Below, piece after piece: positions 21,951 to 29,741 of a DNA stretch of 45,107 nucleotides. A model generated the notes under the pieces. The model searched no databases. It worked only from the letters and a program-made list of their open reading frames with translations, and had not been told where the DNA came from. A program made the position numbers and the translations under genes. Positions within the stretch are counted from its first letter, which is position 1. Every line of letters begins with the position of its first letter. Location: the IMG/VR virus record IMGVR_UViG_3300033144_008002, positions 1 to 45,107 of that record, one strand, 5' to 3'. This stretch comes from a virus.

Positions 21951-22577
21951 CTATACTTCTTGCGCAACAGTAACCTTATAAGGCGTGTAGCGCGTTTCTT
22001 CAACTGCAATATGCGACTTACAGAAATTGCTGTATGCGTAAATGCAGTCCCTTACAGTTTTATCAAAATCTTTTACAAGCTTTACTCTGTCCTTTAATTC
22101 AGCAATACCCCATTCATCAAAGTCTTCGTGCATATCCATTCCCTTGCCTGTATATGTAAATGTTTTTATTATAGTTTTATTGTATAATCCAGACTTTCGG
22201 GCTTCCTTTTCTGTTTTCCAACCCTGCCCTTCGGCATATGCACCACTTGGATGTTTTTTAGCGTATTCTTCTGGCGTATATATATTCCTTTTTGTAACTC
22301 CGCCTTGATACAGAACTAAATATCCACGGCTCCTTCCATTAAACCCTATTTGATAACGATGTTCATATTTCTTGTCAAATTCGCCTATTATAAAATTAAT
22401 ATCATCAAAGGCTTCTTCGCAGTCTAAAAAATCATACTTAACATCATCTATGCTTTTGTCACTGATTGCACTATGAACTTTCACGTTGGCTGCATAGCTT
22501 GTTGAGGCATTCCACCCGTTCATTGTGTCATAGCGGAAATGCCCTTCCAGAAACTTAATCATCTTCTTTCGTGTCAT
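21951..22577 (-). CDS. Conserved phage protein, HFRYDTMN family
   Basis: A 208-residue protein with FLEGHFRYDTMNGWNASTSYA near the start and QIGFNGRSRGYLVLYQGG near residue 85. These blocks belong to a conserved phage protein of unknown function that often accompanies the WYWGFG and KGGGYDGC families also present here. Confidence 0.78.
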   Translation of the reverse strand: MTRKKMIKFLEGHFRYDTMNGWNASTSYAANVKVHSAISDKSIDDVKYDFLDCEEAFDDINFIIGEFDKKYEHRYQIGFNGRSRGYLVLYQGGVTKRNIYTPEEYAKKHPSGAYAEGQGWKTEKEARKSGLYNKTIIKTFTYTGKGMDMHEDFDEWGIAELKDRVKLVKDFDKTVRDCIYAYSNFCKSHIAVEETRYTPYKVTVAQEV

Positions 22578-22890
22578 TTTTCCTCCCTACGATTTCTGCT
22601 GTCCTGTCTCCTTTTTCCATATACAATATCGCCTGTGCTGTTTTTGATAAATCTAAAAGGGACATTACAATATCAGTTCCTCTGCGAGCGCTATTTTTGA
22701 TATCAGTTACGCAATTCAAATAATCATTCTCGCTCATTTCACTAAAATGTTCATCTACGGTTGCTTCCATATCTAGTGTAAAATCTTTTAACTGCTTATA
22801 CTTGCCAAATACAGCAGATATTGCAAGCGCTTTCAAATCATCATAGTCAACCCGAGCCCATTCTGCCGATACATCTGTTTCATTTTTCAT
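22555..22890 (-). CDS. Hypothetical protein
   Basis: A 111-residue acidic helical protein, MKNETDVSAEWARVDYDDLK then a long helical centre (SENDYLNCVTDIKNSARRG). No family recognised. It overlaps both neighbours. Confidence 0.58.
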   Translation of the reverse strand: MKNETDVSAEWARVDYDDLKALAISAVFGKYKQLKDFTLDMEATVDEHFSEMSENDYLNCVTDIKNSARRGTDIVMSLLDLSKTAQAILYMEKGDRTAEIVGRKNDTKEDD

Positions 22891-23056
22891 TTTTGCCCTC
22901 CTCTATCTTATACGCTTCCGGCATGCGTGTGATTTCTCCCGGTCTTATCTCTGTAATCTTGAACCCACCATTCATTATAATTTCCTCGGCCTCGATAGCG
23001 TTCTGCGCATCCACAATAACTACCCTTTCTTCTTCCCACACAACTTTAAATTTCAT
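22880..23056 (-). CDS. 58-residue hypothetical protein
   Basis: Begins MKFKVVWEEERVVIVDAQNA with a strand-helix-strand pattern and ends PEAYKIEEGKNEK. GGGGGGAGAA precedes ATG 23056, and both ends overlap neighbouring genes by ATGA-type joints. It is too short for many gene callers but well supported. Confidence 0.65.
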   Translation of the reverse strand: MKFKVVWEEERVVIVDAQNAIEAEEIIMNGGFKITEIRPGEITRMPEAYKIEEGKNEK

Positions 23057-23196
23057 TTCTCCCCCCTTTTATTATTGTTAACCATCGCTTTCAGTCGCGA
23101 AATCTCTTCGCTCATCTTTTTCCACCGAAATTCGTATTCGGAGATTCTCTTTTCCAACTTTTTAATTTTTTCTGCCTGCTCATCAATAATGCCCAT
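23053..23196 (-). CDS. 47-residue coiled-coil protein
   Basis: MGIIDEQAEKIKKLEKRISE then YEFRWKKMSEEISRLKAMV: heptads over most of the length. GGAGGCGATT precedes ATG 23196 and the stop overlaps the next start. Likely an oligomerising accessory protein. Confidence 0.62.
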   Translation of the reverse strand: MGIIDEQAEKIKKLEKRISEYEFRWKKMSEEISRLKAMVNNNKRGEK

Positions 23197-23230
23197 AATC
23201 GCCTCCTTTATTCTTCAAAACTCTTTATTT

Positions 23231-23301
23231 TGGCTGGGCGGGCAAGAATCGAACTTGCGACGCAAGGTGCGACCTCCGGTCTACCACTGAGCTACCGCCC
23301 T
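23231..23301 (-). tRNA. tRNA-like gene with shortened anticodon arm
   Basis: Minus strand: acceptor GGGCGG with CCGCCC, TA at positions 8-9, D arm GCTC-AGTGGTA-GACC (one mismatch), canonical T arm GCAAG-TTCGATT-CTTGC, discriminator G and encoded CCA. Only 19 bases separate the D and T stems instead of about 23, leaving room for a 3-bp anticodon stem with loop GTCGCAC, which would read CGC (Ala). Position 1 is A facing A72. It is either a decayed tRNA or an unusual functional one. Confidence 0.6.
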
Positions 23302-23306
23302 GAATA

Positions 23307-23699
23307 TTATTCTTCTAACTCCCTCATCTCATTACAATTTGTTATAATCGGATAGGCGACAGAGCGAGGGAACAATCTATCCGCTTTGTCATAAATTTCT
23401 TCTCTCAAATCCAAAATGTCCTTGCTCAGGTCTACTTCTATATCAAAATAAACCGGATACACAACTTCAACACTCACTGTCCGCAGTAAGTCTTGGCGCG
23501 GCATACCCTTTTCAATAATATTAAGACTGTAACGGACAGCGCACATCAACCTTCTTTTTGCGCTTCCTACCGAATCCCATCTTCCCCAATCGCTCCACGC
23601 TAGACCGTCTTTTAATTCTCTAACAACGCCGCGATAATACCTGTCCTCTTCTACGTGATAATACTCTACAACATCGCCAACTTCAATAACGCCTTTCAT
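23307..23699 (-). CDS. Hypothetical protein with SH3-like start
   Basis: A 130-residue protein: MKGVIEVGDVVEYYHVEEDR and YYRGVVRELKDG form a small barrel-like start; the rest is mixed. Starts at 23699 with an ATGA overlap. Function unknown. Confidence 0.58.
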   Translation of the reverse strand: MKGVIEVGDVVEYYHVEEDRYYRGVVRELKDGLAWSDWGRWDSVGSAKRRLMCAVRYSLNIIEKGMPRQDLLRTVSVEVVYPVYFDIEVDLSKDILDLREEIYDKADRLFPRSVAYPIITNCNEMRELEE

Positions 23700-23986
23700 T
23701 TTTTGCCTCCTATCGGCTTAAACTGCCTGCACCTGCCACCATTAAAAGTATTTGCATCTCGCGACTCGCGAAAAGATACATCATTATTCAAATAGAGACT
23801 ACACCGCTCGCTTTTATTGCAAATAACATACTCTCCATAGGGGCTGCCCTTGCTGATGATTATACCAAGCCCTCTACACCCAGTTTTCTTTATGCAGTTT
23901 CCGCACGCCATCAATACTTTCCCTTCGCATACGACAGAGCGCCAACTCTCTTCAATGATAGTTGCTCCGCATTTTTCACATATCAT
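23696..23986 (-). CDS. Cys-rich zinc-binding protein
   Basis: A 96-residue protein, MICEKCGATIIEES, then CGNCIKKTGC, CNKSERC and a late RCRQF. At least eight Cys, enough for two zinc sites. The start at 23986 has GAGGCGAAAA before it. A tiny ORF, MEEAKNDM, precedes it and may couple translation. Function unknown. Confidence 0.6.
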   Translation of the reverse strand: MICEKCGATIIEESWRSVVCEGKVLMACGNCIKKTGCRGLGIIISKGSPYGEYVICNKSERCSLYLNNDVSFRESRDANTFNGGRCRQFKPIGGKK

Positions 23987-24003
23987 TTTTCGCCTCTTCC
24001 ATG

Positions 24004-24087
24004 TTAACCTCCTAATACATCCACTATAAATAACACAAATGGAAACACCAAAATACCGATAAGACATATTCTGTTAATCTTGCTCAT
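24004..24087 (-). CDS. 27-residue membrane peptide
   Basis: MSKINRICLIGILVFPFVLF and a short tail: one hydrophobic helix after a basic N-terminus. GGAAG stands three bases before the start. Its stop lies right at the ribosome site of the next gene. Short but in keeping with the other small membrane proteins here. Confidence 0.4.
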   Translation of the reverse strand: MSKINRICLIGILVFPFVLFIVDVLGG

Positions 24088-24517
24088 TTTCTTCCATATC
24101 ATCTATACAATTACCACAAACCATTTCCGTATATTCTGTTTCTATTCCACCGCAGCCCTGCAATCCATCCGGCGTTGCGGTCGATAGTGGAAATACATTT
24201 TTACAGACAGAACATTCTCCGTCTATTTCTATATCAAACTTCTCGCTTAACCACTTTGCGACACCTATAACTTGTCCTTCATTCGAATCTTTAACAAATT
24301 CCGACAGTTCTTTTTTATTGTTTACATGAATAATAAAATAGTTGCTGTCTTCGCTATCTTTGATGTAATTTTCCATTTTCTCCTTAGTATCACATCCGCT
24401 ACTTCCACTTGAATGTATGTCGTGGAATTTGCCATCTTTTGAAAAGTAACAATAATTCCATTCCCAAAAACAGCCATCGTAACCGCCTCCCTTATACTGA
24501 ATTAAAACGTTCTTCAT
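24074..24517 (-). CDS. Conserved phage protein, QYKGGGYDGC family
   Basis: A 147-residue protein with MKNVLIQYKGGGYDGCFWEW and NYCYFSKDGKFHDIHSSGSSG, a conserved phage family of unknown function. A C-terminal zinc knuckle (CSVCK, CGNC) follows. It overlaps the upstream gene by ATGA. Confidence 0.75.
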   Translation of the reverse strand: MKNVLIQYKGGGYDGCFWEWNYCYFSKDGKFHDIHSSGSSGCDTKEKMENYIKDSEDSNYFIIHVNNKKELSEFVKDSNEGQVIGVAKWLSEKFDIEIDGECSVCKNVFPLSTATPDGLQGCGGIETEYTEMVCGNCIDDMEENEQD

Positions 24518-24759
24518 TTTTTATTACTCCTTTGTATTGAAATAATTTGAACATCGTTAGAAATCAAACTACTTTCGTCGCCGGTGCCTACACAATAAGA
24601 ATATTTATATCCAAATCTGTCTTTAATAAGCCAACCATCCTCTAAATTTTGGCAAAGAAAATACCTGCTACCGCTCTTTTGTATCCGCCCATCGACAAAT
24701 TCTTTATGTATCAGGCACTCAACATAACCGCCTATCATATCATCTGTTATTATCTGCAT
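24514..24759 (-). CDS. Hypothetical protein, shares a domain with 26993-27490
   Basis: An 81-residue protein from ATG 24759 (AAGGAG five bases before). The core YFLCQNLEDG then DRFGYKYSYCVGTGDESSL then VQIISI matches the N-terminal half of the protein at 26993-27490 (WFLCQDKAEG, RGFKYSWQFKVG). A phage strand-rich domain of unknown role. Confidence 0.65.
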   Translation of the reverse strand: MQIITDDMIGGYVECLIHKEFVDGRIQKSGSRYFLCQNLEDGWLIKDRFGYKYSYCVGTGDESSLISNDVQIISIQRSNKK

Positions 24760-24769
24760 TCCCGCTCCT

Positions 24770-25036
24770 TCAATTAAGGTCTCCAAGCGTATATTCGCCA
24801 GACTTAATCTTCCTTTCCGTTTCCGCTTTTGTTTCGCCGAGGAAATGATTCCTGTATCTTCCTGTTGTATTACTGCAATCCCAGTAGCGCTTATCCAACG
24901 TTACGTCTCCGTATTTGTCTATATGCGCTATTGCGCTGTCGTAACTCTGAAAGGTTCTTCCGCCATCATCATCGTAAATAATAAGCTGATTCGCAACACC
25001 TCTTCCCCTATCGTTTCTAATCTGGACTGCTTTCAT
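24770..25036 (-). CDS. DUF8033-like phage protein
   Basis: An 88-residue protein: VANQLIIYDDDGGRTFQSYDS, YWDCSNTTGRYRNHFLGE and TERKIKSGEYTLGDLN. These blocks are typical of a conserved small phage protein (DUF8033 group) with no known function. Full length. The family name is from memory. Confidence 0.75.
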   Translation of the reverse strand: MKAVQIRNDRGRGVANQLIIYDDDGGRTFQSYDSAIAHIDKYGDVTLDKRYWDCSNTTGRYRNHFLGETKAETERKIKSGEYTLGDLN

Positions 25037-25254
25037 ATTTCCTCCCCGTGTTTTGTAAACTCAAACACCTTGTCTGCTTTTCCATATCTATTGTCCCAGT
25101 TGGAAAATACTTCAAAAAGATAACTGCCGGTTGACAGTTTTCTTGTTGAGTATCTTAACAACGCTGTTATGCTTTGATATTCATTTGATATAAAGCAATT
25201 GTCGCTTCCTATTCCCGTCCTGCCGTCAACTATTCTGCTTATAAATGCTTTCAT
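25033..25254 (-). CDS. Hypothetical protein
   Basis: A 73-residue protein beginning MKAFISRIVDGRTGIGSDNC with a QSITALLRYS motif. It resembles small phage proteins coupled to the DUF8033 group but carries no known domain. Overlaps both neighbours. Confidence 0.6.
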   Translation of the reverse strand: MKAFISRIVDGRTGIGSDNCFISNEYQSITALLRYSTRKLSTGSYLFEVFSNWDNRYGKADKVFEFTKHGEEI

Positions 25255-25406
25255 AATTTACCTCCTACGCCAAGTGGAAACTCTCCGTCCTTCACTTGCG
25301 GTATTTCTTTGCTTACATTACCAACTCTCACGAATGCCATTGTCCATATGCTTCCGAGTATCGCTCCAAGCCCTATAAGAAACATTGTTTCACCGAAAGC
25401 CCTCAT
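25251..25406 (-). CDS. 51-residue membrane protein
   Basis: MRAFGETMFLIGLGAILGSI, then WTMAFVRVGN: one membrane helix followed by a polar tail. GAGGAGGAAGA precedes ATG 25406; the stop overlaps the next start. Next to a small lipoprotein gene. Confidence 0.58.
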   Translation of the reverse strand: MRAFGETMFLIGLGAILGSIWTMAFVRVGNVSKEIPQVKDGEFPLGVGGKL

Positions 25407-25603
25407 TCTTCCTCCTCAAAAATAAACTTCATTTCTTGCTTTTGCTTTTCATCTACCTCAATGAAAAAATAATTATCAGCGAAATTGTGCTCTACTCTAA
25501 AAATCCTATCACTGCCGTCTTTTACATACTTGCCACCAAGCTCGTGTTTGTCGCCACATCCACACATCGCCACAACTGCCATAATCACAATAATCTTCTT
25601 CAT
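25403..25603 (-). CDS. Small lipoprotein candidate
   Basis: A 66-residue protein with a short signal peptide MKKIIVIMAVVAMCGCGDKH; the Cys after Gly fits a lipobox. The mature part is charged (DEKQKQEMKFIFEEEE). Possibly a membrane-anchored factor acting on the host envelope, such as an exclusion protein; that is speculation. Confidence 0.6.
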   Translation of the reverse strand: MKKIIVIMAVVAMCGCGDKHELGGKYVKDGSDRIFRVEHNFADNYFFIEVDEKQKQEMKFIFEEEE

Positions 25604-25606
25604 AAT

Positions 25607-26038
25607 TTACCTCCCAACTTCTTCGCTATCATCCATCGATTCTTTTCTAACAAACAACTTTATAAATTCATAGTTTACTGCGCCATCTTCTATACCGTTT
25701 AGCATATTGATTGCCGTATCTATATCTGTAATCTCTTCCACGGGTTCCACCCTTTTCGTGCTTGCTAATTCTAATTCTTCTTCAAGCATTAAAAAGTCTT
25801 TGTGACCATTAACGGTGTCATCTAATATTACCATCACATAATCACTCCCATCTTCCTTCGCCCTTATCGTGCCTTCTTTTCCTGTAACAATACCCATATT
25901 GCCTATGCCTTCAAGTGGATACTTGACAACCCTTACTCTCGTCCCCTTTTTAAATACAACTTTTTCTTTTAATGCCACCGTATGTTCTTCTTCGCTAACA
26001 TCAAAGTCCACATTCTCATTCTCGTTTATGTTTTCCAT
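25607..26038 (-). CDS. KOW/SH3-like domain protein
   Basis: A 143-residue acidic protein. Residues about 30-80 read KKGTRVRVVKYPLEGIGNMG, IVTGKEGTIRA, a KOW-type barrel; flanks are acidic and helical. Unknown function. Confidence 0.6.
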   Translation of the reverse strand: MENINENENVDFDVSEEEHTVALKEKVVFKKGTRVRVVKYPLEGIGNMGIVTGKEGTIRAKEDGSDYVMVILDDTVNGHKDFLMLEEELELASTKRVEPVEEITDIDTAINMLNGIEDGAVNYEFIKLFVRKESMDDSEEVGR

Positions 26039-26039
26039 T

Positions 26040-26207
26040 TTATTTTCCCCGATTCCTTTTCCTGCATTTTCTCGCTATCTTATTCTTTTCTCTACGGATT
26101 TTCCGCTGTTTGTTCATCCACTGCTCCGTCTGAGCTTCCGTGAAACTATGTTTCCCCTTTGCCTTAATCCAATTCAAAAACTTCTTCTTTGTGTTATCGC
26201 TTATCAT
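26040..26207 (-). CDS. 55-residue very basic protein
   Basis: MISDNTKKKFLNWIKAKGKH then FTEAQTEQWMNKQRKIRREK and a CRKRNRGK tail. GGAGGGCAAG precedes ATG 26207. Likely to bind nucleic acid because of its charge; no domain recognised. Confidence 0.58.
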   Translation of the reverse strand: MISDNTKKKFLNWIKAKGKHSFTEAQTEQWMNKQRKIRREKNKIARKCRKRNRGK

Positions 26208-26350
26208 CTTGCCCTCCGCGTGTCGCCAATATCATGTAATTTTTGCGACAATTTCTCTTTTAATCTGCACACTTCCGCCTCTAATCTCTCTATCTTTTCT
26301 GCTTGTTCTTTAAGCGTCGATAAAACCGTCATTGCTTCTTTATCTTTCAT
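26204..26350 (-). CDS. 48-residue coiled-coil protein
   Basis: MKDKEAMTVLSTLKEQAEKI, then ERLEAEVCRLKEKLSQKL: a continuous coiled coil. Its start follows AAGGAAGG; both ends overlap neighbouring genes. Confidence 0.58.
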   Translation of the reverse strand: MKDKEAMTVLSTLKEQAEKIERLEAEVCRLKEKLSQKLHDIGDTRRAR

Positions 26351-26574
26351 TTGTTGCCTTCCTTTCTTGCAATCGCTATCATATGATTTTGGACTTGAAA
26401 CGGCGTCCCTGTATCCATACCTCGCGGAATAAGTTTAACATAACAATTTGTACATACAAATTTATTATTTTCATAAGTGCCATCTTCTTGCACCGGATTA
26501 TCATCGCTATATTCTTCAAGTTCTCCTGCTGTTTTCCCACAACCTACACAAATAGCATCATCAATATTTTTCAT
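26347..26574 (-). CDS. Small zinc-finger protein
   Basis: A 75-residue protein with CVGCGKTAG near residue 9 and CTNCYVKLIPRG near 41, a paired-Cys zinc site. Function unknown. Confidence 0.62.
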   Translation of the reverse strand: MKNIDDAICVGCGKTAGELEEYSDDNPVQEDGTYENNKFVCTNCYVKLIPRGMDTGTPFQVQNHMIAIARKEGNK

Positions 26575-26612
26575 TTAATCCTCCTTTTTGTTTATATTTA
26601 TCATATCCGGTT

Positions 26613-26981
26613 TTATAAGTGCAATAACCGGCAGTGCAAGCTCTTCAAATCCTTTAACAATAACTTCGCATATTTTAGCCAGACTGCCCACGTTGTAGAA
26701 CCATATGCTTTTCTCCAAGTTAGAACACACGCCAAAACGAGGTCTTTATCTAATGCCTTCCTGTATTTCCTGCCAAGCGGACAAACTTCGCACCCTTCCG
26801 CGTACAAATACCGCTGGCATAGCGGGCAATCGTCTCCACCATAATACTCGCCTATGCTTTCAAACATTTTTGTTTTCATTTTTGGCATGGATAACAGCCC
26901 TCTCTTCGGTTGCTTCTTTGCCCACTTAATCATCCGTTCCCAATGCTTAATTGAGTCTTCAATTGCTTGCTTTTTTGTCAT
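26613..26981 (-). CDS. Hypothetical phage protein with CPLC/CPLG knuckles
   Basis: A 122-residue protein from ATG 26981 (AAGGAG before it): MTKKQAIEDSIKHWERMIKW, then DDCPLCQRY and GCEVCPLGRK, typical of a phage family with a small zinc site. The frame is open far upstream but overlaps the gene at 26993 and has no ribosome site. Confidence 0.65.
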   Translation of the reverse strand: MTKKQAIEDSIKHWERMIKWAKKQPKRGLLSMPKMKTKMFESIGEYYGGDDCPLCQRYLYAEGCEVCPLGRKYRKALDKDLVLACVLTWRKAYGSTTWAVWLKYAKLLLKDLKSLHCRLLHL

Positions 26982-26992
26982 TTTGTTTCTCC

Positions 26993-27490
26993 TTATTTGC
27001 AATGCTCTCGCAGTGCTTCTTTTATTGTTGACGCCGAATACTTCTTGCCGTCTACCTCTATCATCTCTTCTTCTTTTTCTACTTCCTGAGGCACAAGCGA
27101 GCATCCTGTCCCCTTTAATTCTTCTATTGTATAATAGTTGCCAGAGCCCATATCAAAATTAGAGGTTGACAAAAAAACAGCTCTTCCGCAGATTCCAAGA
27201 ACTTCAAGCGGCGCCGTTGCTGTGCTGCGGATTATTTTGCCCCCGACATAGATGTCTTCTATGTTTGTTGAAGAGGTTGGCTGTATCCAATCAACACTCG
27301 ACGTGTACTTTCCATCCGTCCCTACTTTAAATTGCCACGAATACTTAAAGCCCCGCTTGTTTTTACAAGAGTTCCCTTCTGCTTTGTCTTGACACAAAAA
27401 CCAATTACCGCCTTCCCGTGTCATCGCTGCATTGCTAATCTCAATGCCCTCAATGCTACATCTTACTCTCATTCCATCTCTAAGTTTCAT
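26993..27490 (-). CDS. Hypothetical phage protein, two-part
   Basis: A 165-residue protein. The N-terminal part (MRVRCSIEGIEISNAAM, WFLCQDKAEG, RGFKYSWQFKVG) shares a domain with 24514-24759. The C-terminal part has GKKYSASTIKEALREHCK, resembling a short tail found in many phage proteins. GGAGG before ATG 27490. Confidence 0.68.
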   Translation of the reverse strand: MKLRDGMRVRCSIEGIEISNAAMTREGGNWFLCQDKAEGNSCKNKRGFKYSWQFKVGTDGKYTSSVDWIQPTSSTNIEDIYVGGKIIRSTATAPLEVLGICGRAVFLSTSNFDMGSGNYYTIEELKGTGCSLVPQEVEKEEEMIEVDGKKYSASTIKEALREHCK

Positions 27491-27834
27491 AGTTCCTCCT
27501 TACTTTTATCTCTCCACTTTTTATCTTTGCTTATATCATCAACCATCTTTGCAACACTGCATGTTGAAACATCCCGCAAACTGGCTGGCAACTTCTTTTT
27601 ATTGAATACTTTCACCCACTTGTCATGTCCTGCTTGTGAGGCTTCTTTTGTATCATACATTTCAACAACAATCCACTTGCCATCATAAAACCGCGGATGT
27701 TTTACCGCTGTTTCAAATGGGTGCGCACTGTCAGTAACTGCTGCGGTATCAATCTCCGCATCTTTTACCTTGTTATTTGCAACCTTCCTTTCCTCGTAAT
27801 TTCCCACCATACCAAAGCCAAACATATCGTTCAT
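27487..27834 (-). CDS. Hypothetical phage protein
   Basis: A 115-residue protein from ATG 27834 (GGGGAG before it): MNDMFGFGMVGNYEERKVAN, then TDSAHPFETAVKHP and MYDTKEASQAGHDKWV. The segment FETAV-x-HP-x-F-x-x-G-x-W resembles small structural or regulatory phage proteins of unknown role. Confidence 0.6.
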   Translation of the reverse strand: MNDMFGFGMVGNYEERKVANNKVKDAEIDTAAVTDSAHPFETAVKHPRFYDGKWIVVEMYDTKEASQAGHDKWVKVFNKKKLPASLRDVSTCSVAKMVDDISKDKKWRDKSKEEL

Positions 27835-27851
27835 AATTTCTCCCCTTAATT

Positions 27852-28037
27852 CTATTTGCAAGACATCAGGTCATTCTTCAACCAATAACCCATCCGTCTC
27901 GGCGGATTTATTCCTGCATCAACCAGAAACATTGCTCCTGTCTCCTTGCCATCTTCAAGCATTTTTCTTGCCTGACTGTCTTCAACATCTTTTTTGACTA
28001 GTTTCCGTTTGCTGTCATAAACATCAAATTTTTTCAT
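27852..28037 (-). CDS. Small hypothetical protein
   Basis: A 61-residue protein, MKKFDVYDSKRKLVKKDVED, short and basic at the start. A good GGAGGGGTT site precedes it. Function unknown. The 70 bases between this gene and 28109 hold no supported feature. Confidence 0.55.
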   Translation of the reverse strand: MKKFDVYDSKRKLVKKDVEDSQARKMLEDGKETGAMFLVDAGINPPRRMGYWLKNDLMSCK

Positions 28038-28108
28038 AACCCCTCCTTCTTGCAGTGGAATATGCTAAGTCCGAAAATACAACATACTCCACATAACCAC
28101 AACAGCTA

Positions 28109-28861
28109 CTATGCTGTCGCTCTAGAAATTCTTTCTGCCTGCCCGCCATCCGCAGACTTCACTGCGGATAATGCGCGCTGGTTAAATATATGTTTACAGA
28201 GATAATCTGTAAAATCCCTCATTAGTATTTCATTGAACGGCTTGCCAACTGCCTTGCTGTAAACGTGCATCAACGGCTTCAAGTGAGCGTAATTTATATC
28301 AATGCGCCGCTTTCCTTCCGCCAGTTCCGGCAATAGTATGTTAATCTTCTTGGCTGTCATTGCTACAAACTCAAATATGCTATCGTATTTATCACATATT
28401 CCGCCCTTATTATAGCATTTCTTGTTTATGATATTGTAAACGCAATTACTGCAATTACAACCGGCTTCAAGTTTATCCGCCGTTGCTTTGATTTTCTTTT
28501 GTGCTTTCCGTATCTCATCATCTTTTATCCAGTCATCTGATTTCTCTGTATCACTTGCGCCTCCACGTTCACTTGCAATGATATTCAACCTACCTTGAAA
28601 CGGTTTACGCTTCCTCAACTTGATACCGTCCTTGATTACTATTTCTCCATTGCCCATAAATGGATTATCCGCTTTTATATCTTCAATCATCCGCCGTATC
28701 TCTACTGAAATAGGCGTATCTTCGAAATGTATTTTACTACTTTTGAATTCTTTTATTTTCTTGCCTTCCCTCTTCTCTCTACCCTCGCAGTGGAATTCAC
28801 CGCATAAGGATAGCAACTCTTCAACACCTTTTGAAAGTGGCTCTGATTTTATATTATTCAT
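28109..28861 (-). CDS. Hypothetical protein with Cys cluster
   Basis: A 250-residue, mostly charged protein. A central Cys cluster, CNCSNCVYNIINKKC then GGICDKYDS (residues about 131-155), could hold zinc or an iron-sulfur centre. The C-terminal half is helical. It is one of the first genes of the leftward block, below a terminator. No family recognised. Confidence 0.6.
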   Translation of the reverse strand: MNNIKSEPLSKGVEELLSLCGEFHCEGREKREGKKIKEFKSSKIHFEDTPISVEIRRMIEDIKADNPFMGNGEIVIKDGIKLRKRKPFQGRLNIIASERGGASDTEKSDDWIKDDEIRKAQKKIKATADKLEAGCNCSNCVYNIINKKCYNKGGICDKYDSIFEFVAMTAKKINILLPELAEGKRRIDINYAHLKPLMHVYSKAVGKPFNEILMRDFTDYLCKHIFNQRALSAVKSADGGQAERISRATA

Positions 28862-28877
28862 TGTATTGTTTCCTTAT

Positions 28878-28933
28878 ATTCTAACTTTCCAAAATAATCC
28901 TATACTTCAAATAAAACTATTTATTCTAACTTT
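28878..28933 (-). repeat. Two direct copies of AAAGTTAGAAT in the leader of 28109-28861
   Basis: The 11-bp motif ATTCTAACTTT (plus strand) occurs at 28878-28888 and again at 28923-28933, 45 bp apart, in the gap between the terminator and the gene. They may be -10-like elements (TAGAAT) or binding sites of a regulator of this second leftward transcript. Confidence 0.45.
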
Positions 28934-28945
28934 TAGAGTAAATGT

Positions 28946-28989
28946 AAAAAAATGAGCGGATAGGTTTTTACACCGTATCCGCCCATTTT
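28946..28989 (-). terminator. Rho-independent terminator of the first leftward transcript
   Basis: On the minus strand a stem GCGGATA/TATCCGC, extended by flanking AATG-type pairs, is followed by seven T residues (28952-28946). It lies just after the gene at 29009-29425, so it would separate the two first genes from the long block beginning at 28861. Confidence 0.75.
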
Positions 28990-29008
28990 ACTGTTGAGCG
29001 CTTACTGT

Positions 29009-29425
29009 TTACGCTCTCTTGCTAATCAATAGCATCGCCTCGGTTTTGCTTGTCTTTGCATATACCGCATTGATGCGGCTTGCAAAGTCCTCATCAATAG
29101 GCATGGCGTCTGTCGCGATGGCTTTTTTTCTGAAATAGTCAACGGCATGAATTTTGCACATTAGCGTCCTTTCGCTGTACCCGGTTAACGCTTTAATTTT
29201 CGCGTTAACGCCATCGGCATGATTCAGAATAATCTTGACGGGGGTTTTCTGTATAGCCTCAAGCGTCCGCGCTTTCCATCCCGTGTACTCTTTGCGCTCG
29301 CCTTTCCCGCTTTTGACACGGACACAATTTTTTAGTTCCGCCGACAATGTATCCCCGAAACTTGAAAGCATTTTAGCAAATGCGTCATCGCCCTCACTCT
29401 TAATAATTTTTTTCTCATTTTCCAT
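29009..29425 (-). CDS. Hypothetical early protein
   Basis: A 138-residue protein from ATG 29425 (GAGG seven bases before). Basic centre (KSGKGERKEYTGWKARTLEA), then AYKTS-like helical C-terminus. It is the second gene after the strong leftward promoter. A small DNA-binding regulator is possible; no helix-turn-helix is certain. Confidence 0.6.
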   Translation of the reverse strand: MENEKKIIKSEGDDAFAKMLSSFGDTLSAELKNCVRVKSGKGERKEYTGWKARTLEAIQKTPVKIILNHADGVNAKIKALTGYSERTLMCKIHAVDYFRKKAIATDAMPIDEDFASRINAVYAKTSKTEAMLLISKRA

Positions 29426-29461
29426 TTTTTTACCTCGTGCCGATTTAACGGCTTTCAACTT

Positions 29462-29656
29462 TCAACGGCCTAGTTTTGCTTCATAGGCAATTCCTCCATT
29501 TCTATTCTGTTTAATTTTCAAGTTCATATATTTTCTATGGTATTCAACAGAACCTTTACAATCATTTAACTTTTTAACTTCCGCTTGCGCTTTCATTTGT
29601 TTTAACTTGCGCCCTTCTATCCGCTCTATATAGTTTTCATAACTCTCAACCTGCAT
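29462..29656 (-). CDS. Small basic early protein
   Basis: A 64-residue basic helical protein, MQVESYENYIERIEGRKLKQ. It is the first gene after the leftward promoter at 29723-29751. A CRP-like palindrome lies just in front of its ribosome site (AAAGGA). By position it could be an early regulator; no family recognised. Confidence 0.58.
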   Translation of the reverse strand: MQVESYENYIERIEGRKLKQMKAQAEVKKLNDCKGSVEYHRKYMNLKIKQNRNGGIAYEAKLGR

Positions 29657-29667
29657 ATTATATCCTT

Positions 29668-29683
29668 TGTGACCTTAGTCACA
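29668..29683. promoter_or_regulatory. CRP-like palindrome TGTGA-N6-TCACA
   Basis: TGTGACCTTAGTCACA is an exact match to the CRP/FNR-type half-site pattern. It lies between the leftward start site (about 29716) and the first gene, 33-48 bases downstream of the start, where a bound protein would block transcription. Confidence 0.55.
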
Positions 29684-29719
29684 TACTATTTGACCGCCTT
29701 ATGCGTCTTTACCGTCTAA

Positions 29720-29741
29720 CATATCATAACATTATGGTATG
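29720..29741. promoter_or_regulatory. Operator-like inverted repeat over the leftward promoter
   Basis: CATATCATAAC followed directly by ATTATGGTATG: a 22-bp inverted repeat with 9 of 11 positions symmetric. It covers the -10 box and most of the spacer of the leftward promoter, the usual place for a phage repressor. Confidence 0.55.

Noticed and set aside
28038-28108. Possible small gene between 28037 and 28109
   Set aside because: Only a nine-codon frame without a ribosome site is present.
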